From Acetispira formosa (nom. nud.) (GTDB lineage: Bacteria > Desulfobacterota > Desulfarculia > Adiutricales > Adiutricaceae): a DNA stretch of 64,000 nt. The notes under the pieces are model-generated. The model saw only the letters and a program-made list of their open reading frames with translations. It did no database searches and was not told the origin of the DNA. This document shows positions 60,256 through 64,000 of this stretch, piece by piece; position 1 is the stretch's first letter, and each line of letters begins with the position of its first letter. Both the position numbers and the translations under genes were made by a program. The stretch covers positions 3,806,001 through 3,870,000 of the forward strand of contig CP026657.1 in assembly GCA_023525915.1 (NCBI GenBank), given 5' to 3'.

Positions 60256-61371
60256 ATGGAATCGGTCTATGACGGGAAGAGCAATTGCAGCGGCTGTGCG
60301 GCCTGTTATGAAGTCTGCCCGGTGGGGGCGATTGAGATGGTGCCAGACGAGGAAGGTTTTCAATATCCACGGATAGATCAAGATTTGTGCGTGGACTGCC
60401 GGGCCTGTCAGGAGGCCTGCCCGGTACGGCGACCGGATGATTTTAAGTCGGCTGGAGTGCCTCAGTTTTATGTTGCCAAACACAAATCCGCCAAAGTTCT
60501 GAAAGTGTCGACTTCCGGGGGCGCTTTCACTGCCCTGTCCGATGTTGTGCTGGGACTGGGTGGGAGTATCTACGGGGCTGATTTTGATGATGAACTGCGG
60601 GTGGTCCACACGCGGGCGGAAACGCCTGAGCAGCGGGACAGCATGCGGATCTCCAAATATGTTCAGAGCCAATTGAGTCCGATTTATGATCTTTTGAGTG
60701 CGGATCTGGATTCCGGCAAAGCCGCCTTTTTTACCGGAACTCCGTGTCAGACGGCGGCCATACGTTCCTGTTTTCAAGATCACCCTGGCAATGACGGCCT
60801 TTATATTTGCGATCTCATTTGCCACAGTGTCCCCAGTCCGCGCGTTTGGGATGATTATAAAAAAATGCTGGCGGAGGAGGCTGGCGGCCGTTTGGTGAAA
60901 ATACAGTTCAGGTCCAAGCAGTATGCCTGGAGTCGTGAAAATTCCAACAAGGGCTTAATGTATCTGATAGAGGGGGAAGAAGATTTCCGTGAGGATGACC
61001 GCTATTACCAACTCTTCATCCAGGACAACGTGATCTCCCGCCCAAGCTGTTATACCTGTAAATTTACGGATGTCAGAAGGGCTTCTGATATCACCATCGC
61101 TGACTACTTTGGCATAGAAGAATTTGAGCCCAAATTGTATGATCCATTGGGCGTTTCCCTGATTCTGGCCAACACTGCCAAAGGGAAAAATCTTCTGGAG
61201 CTTTCGGCTGACAAACTGCACCTTGAAGAGCGGCCGGGCACGGAAGCTTTGACCCATCAAAAAAGGCTTTCAAGCCCCGGTGATGAGCCTCACTCCAGAA
61301 AGGAATTTTGGGCCGATTACCTTAAAAATGGATTGAAAGCCTGTTTTATCTCCCCTGGCGGCAACTCATAG
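60256..61371 (+). CDS. FrhB-like ferredoxin oxidoreductase (coenzyme F420 dehydrogenase beta-type)
   Basis: A 371-residue protein. Two 4Fe-4S motifs open it (CSGCAACYEVCPVGAI and CVDCRACQEACPV, residues about 11-55). A Coenzyme F420 hydrogenase/dehydrogenase beta-type body follows (STSGGAFTALSDVVLGLGGSIYGADFD; KYVQSQLSPIYDLL; FFTGTPCQTAAIRS; DLICHSVPSPRVWDDYKK; CYTCKFTDVRRASDITIADYFG). Related proteins also act in polysaccharide pyruvyl transferase-linked electron transfer, so the exact partner is unclear. GAAAGGTGA precedes the ATG. Second gene after RpiR; hairpins H2 and H3 follow. Confidence 0.9.
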   Translation: MESVYDGKSNCSGCAACYEVCPVGAIEMVPDEEGFQYPRIDQDLCVDCRACQEACPVRRPDDFKSAGVPQFYVAKHKSAKVLKVSTSGGAFTALSDVVLGLGGSIYGADFDDELRVVHTRAETPEQRDSMRISKYVQSQLSPIYDLLSADLDSGKAAFFTGTPCQTAAIRSCFQDHPGNDGLYICDLICHSVPSPRVWDDYKKMLAEEAGGRLVKIQFRSKQYAWSRENSNKGLMYLIEGEEDFREDDRYYQLFIQDNVISRPSCYTCKFTDVRRASDITIADYFGIEEFEPKLYDPLGVSLILANTAKGKNLLELSADKLHLEERPGTEALTHQKRLSSPGDEPHSRKEFWADYLKNGLKACFISPGGNS

Positions 61372-61383
61372 TGCCGTATGACC

Positions 61384-61466
61384 GCCGACGGGAGAAATAT
61401 TTTTGCCCGGCTCCGTTCCGGAAGTCTTTAGTCACGGAGCCGGGCAAAAATATTTCTCCCGTCGGC
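61384..61466. repeat. Long perfect hairpin H2 (32-bp stem)
   Basis: Arms 61384-61415 and 61435-61466, perfect over 32 bp, loop TTCCGGAAGTCTTTAGTCA (19 nt). It begins 13 bp after the FrhB-like stop. Loop and right flank (TACATGGTCGGC) match H1 closely. Confidence 0.9.
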
Positions 61467-61515
61467 TACATGGTCGGCTTCACCTGGCCTGGAAAGTGTG
61501 CATAGCTAAGTGGTA

Positions 61516-61604
61516 GCCGGGAGTCGGGGATTGTTTTTGTCCCGGCTCTGTGACTAAAGACCCCCTTCACCTCGCCGGGACAAAAACAATCCCCGACTCC
61601 CGGC
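61516..61604. repeat. Long perfect hairpin H3 (31-bp stem)
   Basis: Arms 61516-61546 and 61574-61604, perfect over 31 bp, loop 27 nt containing TGACTAAAGAC, the inverse of the H2 loop core GTCTTTAGTCA. It stands 49 bp after H2, in opposite orientation by loop sequence, and 98 bp before the LysR stop. Confidence 0.88.
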
Positions 61605-61701
61605 GGTCAAACGGTTTATCGCAAAACCATCTCGTGGCTGCCAGCTATTTGCCACTAGCCCTTTAACGCTTATCGCCACTGTGCGATTACCCCATCCACA
61701 A

Positions 61702-62601
61702 TTACAAATCCCAGCAGTTGGTGCGGCTCGAATATTCGAAAAGGTGATCCATGAACAGCCGGACCCGCTTGGGCATCCGGCTGGATACGCTGACCAGGTG
61801 AACGTCTTCCCCCGGCAGGCTCCAGCCGTCCAGAAGGCGCACCAACTCACCGGCTTTCACATAGGGGGCGGCCCGGCCTGGTGATAATAGCGTCAGGCCC
61901 AGACCGGCTAAGGCAAAGCCGAGACAGGCCCCGCCGCAGGTGAAGCGGTGGGCCGCTTTTAAGGTGACGGTTTGGGATTGGCCGTCTTTCCACAAAGAAA
62001 TTTTTTCGTCCATTGAGGCAATGGCAATGGCTGGAATTTTCCTGAGATCTTCAACTGACTCAGGAAAATCATATTTATCCATCAACAGGGGCGAGGCGTA
62101 AATGGCCGGTTTGGTCTGACCCAGGCGGCGGGACACCAGGTTGGAGGCGGGCATATCATTGCCCACCCTGATGTCCAGGTCGAAAGGTTCGGTCATCAGA
62201 TCAACCCAGTGTTTGTTGTAGGTGGCGTGAAGCTGGATGTCCGGCCACTTTTGGGCGAATTCGATGAACGCGCCGGAAAGGTGGGAAAGGTAAATGTCGT
62301 TCCTCAGCGAAATGCGGACTTTGCCGCTGGGGCTGTTATTGGTGCCCACCAGGCAGTCTCTGGCCGCTTCCACTTCCGCGACTATGTTATCGCAGTATTC
62401 GAAAAATTCCTTGCCGGAATCGGTCAGTTCCACGCTTCTGGAGTTTCTGTTCAGAAGCCTCACGCCCAGCTCTTTTTCCAATGCGGAAATGCGCCGCGAG
62501 ACTGTCGAATCGGGAATATCAAGTATCTCGGCAGCCTGGGTAAAGCTTTTTTGCCTGGCCACTTCCAGGAACAGGGGCATATCGTTCAACAGGCTTTTCA
62601 T
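61702..62601 (-). CDS. LysR-family transcriptional regulator
   Basis: A 299-residue LysR protein. HTH: MKSLLNDMPLFLEVARQKSFTQAAEILDIPDSTVSRRISALEKELGVRLLNRNSRSVELTDSGKEFFEYC. The effector domain follows from about residue 90 (GKVRISLRNDIYLSHL; FDLDIRVGNDMPASNLVSRRLG). The ATG at 62601 is the family start; longer readings into the repeat upstream are unlikely. A degraded third MITE copy (62602-62763) occupies its promoter. Effector and targets are unknown, though redox and cupin genes are common targets. Confidence 0.93.
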   Translation of the reverse strand: MKSLLNDMPLFLEVARQKSFTQAAEILDIPDSTVSRRISALEKELGVRLLNRNSRSVELTDSGKEFFEYCDNIVAEVEAARDCLVGTNNSPSGKVRISLRNDIYLSHLSGAFIEFAQKWPDIQLHATYNKHWVDLMTEPFDLDIRVGNDMPASNLVSRRLGQTKPAIYASPLLMDKYDFPESVEDLRKIPAIAIASMDEKISLWKDGQSQTVTLKAAHRFTCGGACLGFALAGLGLTLLSPGRAAPYVKAGELVRLLDGWSLPGEDVHLVSVSSRMPKRVRLFMDHLFEYSSRTNCWDL

Positions 62602-62763
62602 TAGTATACACTTTCTTCCATAAACTTGCGGCTCGTAGCTACGCAAAAAGCGTGGTTTTTGCTTCGCGAGCAACTGCTTTACCTAAAAACCGGTCGCTTC
62701 GCTCCGTCTCCCCGATGGGTCGACCTGCTATTTTTAAATTGCCGTCTACTTTGAGGCTTGCTG
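62602..62763 (-). mobile_element. Degraded third copy of the 175-bp MITE
   Basis: Read on the minus strand from 62763, it starts CAGCAAGCCTCAAAGTAGA and continues with TTTAAAAATAGCAGGTCGACC, GGGGAGACGGAGCG and GCAAAAACCACGC, matching copies 1 and 2. The far end (TTTATGGAAGAAAGTGTATACT) is degraded and has lost the clean terminal repeat. It lies immediately upstream of the LysR start codon. Confidence 0.75.
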
Positions 62764-62907
62764 TTCCATCGCGGCCACGCTTGACATTTTTGGGATGATG
62801 CTTCCCATCCCTGTCATTGCCTGCCGTGATTGATATTGGTAATCTATGTCTACGATAAGTCATATATAACACTTCACGGAGTGATTGTCCATAGTGTTTC
62901 AGGGCAT

Positions 62908-62963
62908 TCAGTTTCGGCGGCCCCCCTCGCCGGAACTGACGGATTTTTGCACACAAAAATCCG
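62908..62963 (+). promoter_or_regulatory. Tandem hairpins in the leader of the CODH gene
   Basis: The first stem (TCAGTTTCGGCG at 62908-62919 with 62928-62939, one G-U) is followed by CGGATTTTTG at 62940-62949, which pairs perfectly with 62954-62963. The first hairpin plus the T-run looks like a terminator, the second could compete with it. They lie 48 nt before the small ORF and 218 nt before the CODH start. Attenuation control is possible but only inferred. Confidence 0.4.
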
Positions 62964-63010
62964 GCTCCGTGCCCACCCCGACCAAAGTCGCTTTCGGAAA
63001 GAGGATTGGT

Positions 63011-63124
63011 ATGAAGAGTGAAAAGCCAAAACTGAGCGCCCCGGTTCCTGCCCCCCAGGAAACCATCGCAGACCAGATTTTAATGCAGCTTGACCGGGTT
63101 CATGTCAGAAAAGCCCGGTATTGA
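63011..63124 (+). CDS. Small upstream ORF (37 aa) before the CODH gene
   Basis: ATG at 63011 with GAGG 8 nt upstream and TGA at 63122. It encodes a Pro/Lys/Ala-rich N terminus (KSEKPKLSAPVPAPQET) and a helix with LMQLDRVHVRKARY. No family recognised. The start site and position 56 bp before the CODH start suggest a real small protein or leader peptide in the same operon. The composition is not a clear regulatory peptide, so the role is open. Confidence 0.5.
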   Translation: MKSEKPKLSAPVPAPQETIADQILMQLDRVHVRKARY

Positions 63125-63180
63125 ATCGCCCTCCGCCCGCCGGACCAATCGCGGGCGGAACCGCCAGGAAAGGAACTATC

Positions 63181-64000
63181 ATGGCTGAAGAGAAGAAGGC
63201 GGTCCCAGAGGCCGTAACCTGTGACACCGCAACCATCAAAATGCTTCACATCGCCCAGGCCAAAGGTGAGGAAACCATTTTCGACCGGGCTGTTAAAATG
63301 AAACAGTGCAACATCGGCACAGAGGGCATTTGCTGTAAAATATGCTCCCAGGGGCCGTGCCGCCTGCCTCTGACCAAGGGCATTAAAGAGGGCACCGAGC
63401 CCGATAACCGCATGGGCCTGTGCGGGGCCACTCCCGAGACCATCGCCGCCCGTAATATGGTGCGCATGATCGCGGGCGGCTGCGCCACCCATTCCGATCA
63501 CGGCCGGGGCGTTATTGAAACTTTCCGGGCCATGGCCTACGGCGAGGCCAAAGACTACACCATCAAAGACGAAATCAAGCTGCGTGAAGTGGCCGGTTAT
63601 TTCGGCGTGGCCACCACCGTCACGGAAGGTGATGAAACCTTTCCCCGCGACAAGTGGGAAATCGCCCGCGAAGTGGCCGACATCGCCCTGGGACAGTGGG
63701 GCCAGCAGCAGGGCCGCATGATCTATCACAACCGCGCCCCGGAAGCCACCAAAGAACGCTGGATCAAGCAGGGCGTCTGGCCGCGCGGCATTGACCGCGA
63801 AGTGGTCGAAATCATGCACCGCACCCACATGGGCGTGGATCAGGATTACCGCAACCTGTTGAAGCAGGGCGCCCGCTGCTCGCTCGGCAATGGCTGGGGC
63901 GGCTCGATGATGGCCACCGACATGCAGGACATTATGTTCGGCACGCCCTATCCCTCAACCGGCAATATCAATCTGGGCGTGTTGTCTGAAACCAAGATCA
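63181..64000 (+). CDS. cooS: Anaerobic nickel carbon monoxide dehydrogenase, catalytic subunit (3' cut by window)
   Basis: The first 273 codons are present, in one open frame to the window edge. The N-terminal region has CNIGTEGICCKICSQGPCRLPLTKG, the cysteines that hold the D and B iron-sulfur clusters of Ni-CODH (CxxxxxxxCCxxCxxGPCR pattern), then MGLCGATPETIAARNMVRMIAGGCATHSDHGRG. A tail NLGVLSETKI lies near the edge. It oxidises or forms CO, and in acetogens and sulfate reducers it belongs to the Wood-Ljungdahl CODH/acetyl-CoA synthase. AGGAAAGGA precedes the ATG. The symbol cooS is generic; it may be acsA if acsB follows beyond the window. Confidence 0.93.
   Translation, partial: MAEEKKAVPEAVTCDTATIKMLHIAQAKGEETIFDRAVKMKQCNIGTEGICCKICSQGPCRLPLTKGIKEGTEPDNRMGLCGATPETIAARNMVRMIAGGCATHSDHGRGVIETFRAMAYGEAKDYTIKDEIKLREVAGYFGVATTVTEGDETFPRDKWEIAREVADIALGQWGQQQGRMIYHNRAPEATKERWIKQGVWPRGIDREVVEIMHRTHMGVDQDYRNLLKQGARCSLGNGWGGSMMATDMQDIMFGTPYPSTGNINLGVLSETKI

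Noticed and set aside
59230..61604. Hairpins H1-H3 as ordinary terminators
   Set aside because: Stems of 31-32 perfect pairs are far too long, lack following T-runs and share loop and flank sequence; a repeat family fits better.
1..64000. CRISPR array or rRNA operon
   Set aside because: No series of short, evenly spaced direct repeats and no rRNA-like sequence was seen.

Overview
The window reads as the chromosome of an anaerobic, acetate- and one-carbon-metabolising bacterium. It carries the 5' part of an anaerobic nickel carbon monoxide dehydrogenase (63181 to the right edge), acetate kinase, several 4Fe-4S ferredoxin-type oxidoreductases, a compact SufC/SufBD-like pair and a selenium-type YedF protein. 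GC-rich coding with GGAG-type ribosome binding sites fits Desulfobacterota (former Deltaproteobacteria), but the phylum is an inference from gene content; there is no rRNA in the window.

Layout. (1) 1-7900: minus-strand redox/stress genes (cyclophilin-like protein, carboxymuconolactone decarboxylase, DUF362 ferredoxin, flavodoxin, SUMF1-like protein, DUF4405 membrane protein, two cupins, a ferredoxin-type aldo/keto reductase). A 38-bp conserved motif lies upstream of both cupin genes. (2) 7900-13080: an intact RRM protein and a DEAD-box helicase set among wreckage: a frameshifted small gene, an IS5-type transposase tail, a conjugative primase pseudogene and an integrase stub. (3) 13084-36367: two integrative islands in tandem at the 3' end of a tRNA-Thr(CGT) gene, marked by three 50-bp direct repeats of the tRNA 3' half. 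Island A (13134-19620) has a RelE-type toxin/antitoxin pair, TraK and TraJ around an oriT-like region, a GmrSD-type (DUF262) restriction protein and an integrase broken by one stop codon. Island B (19621-36339) has an intact integrase with an unknown partner, relic genes, an aldo/keto reductase, a relaxase tail, HipBA, and a six-gene defence operon (C5 methyltransferase, GHKL ATPase, Z1 protein, PD-(D/E)XK protein, AIPR protein, Vsr) matching the MZA defence type. Each island has its own arm-type repeat at both ends. (4) 36368-64000: backbone with PHP-like and metallo-beta-lactamase proteins, a 1402-residue hybrid sensor kinase followed by YedF, ackA flanked by two 175-bp MITEs with 9-bp target duplications, an aminotransferase, an HD hydrolase, a MocR regulator leading into sufC-sufBD, DNA repair and regulatory genes, a DUF1638 gene joined by deletion to a QueG-like tail, a MATE transporter, an RpiR regulator with an FrhB-like ferredoxin protein, a LysR regulator, and the start of the CODH gene.

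Most notable: the tandem, well-bounded defence islands; a MITE family with clear target duplications; and a family of very long perfect hairpins (31-45 bp stems) in the right-hand third of the window. No CRISPR array was seen. Gene identities come from motif recognition by eye; no database search was run.
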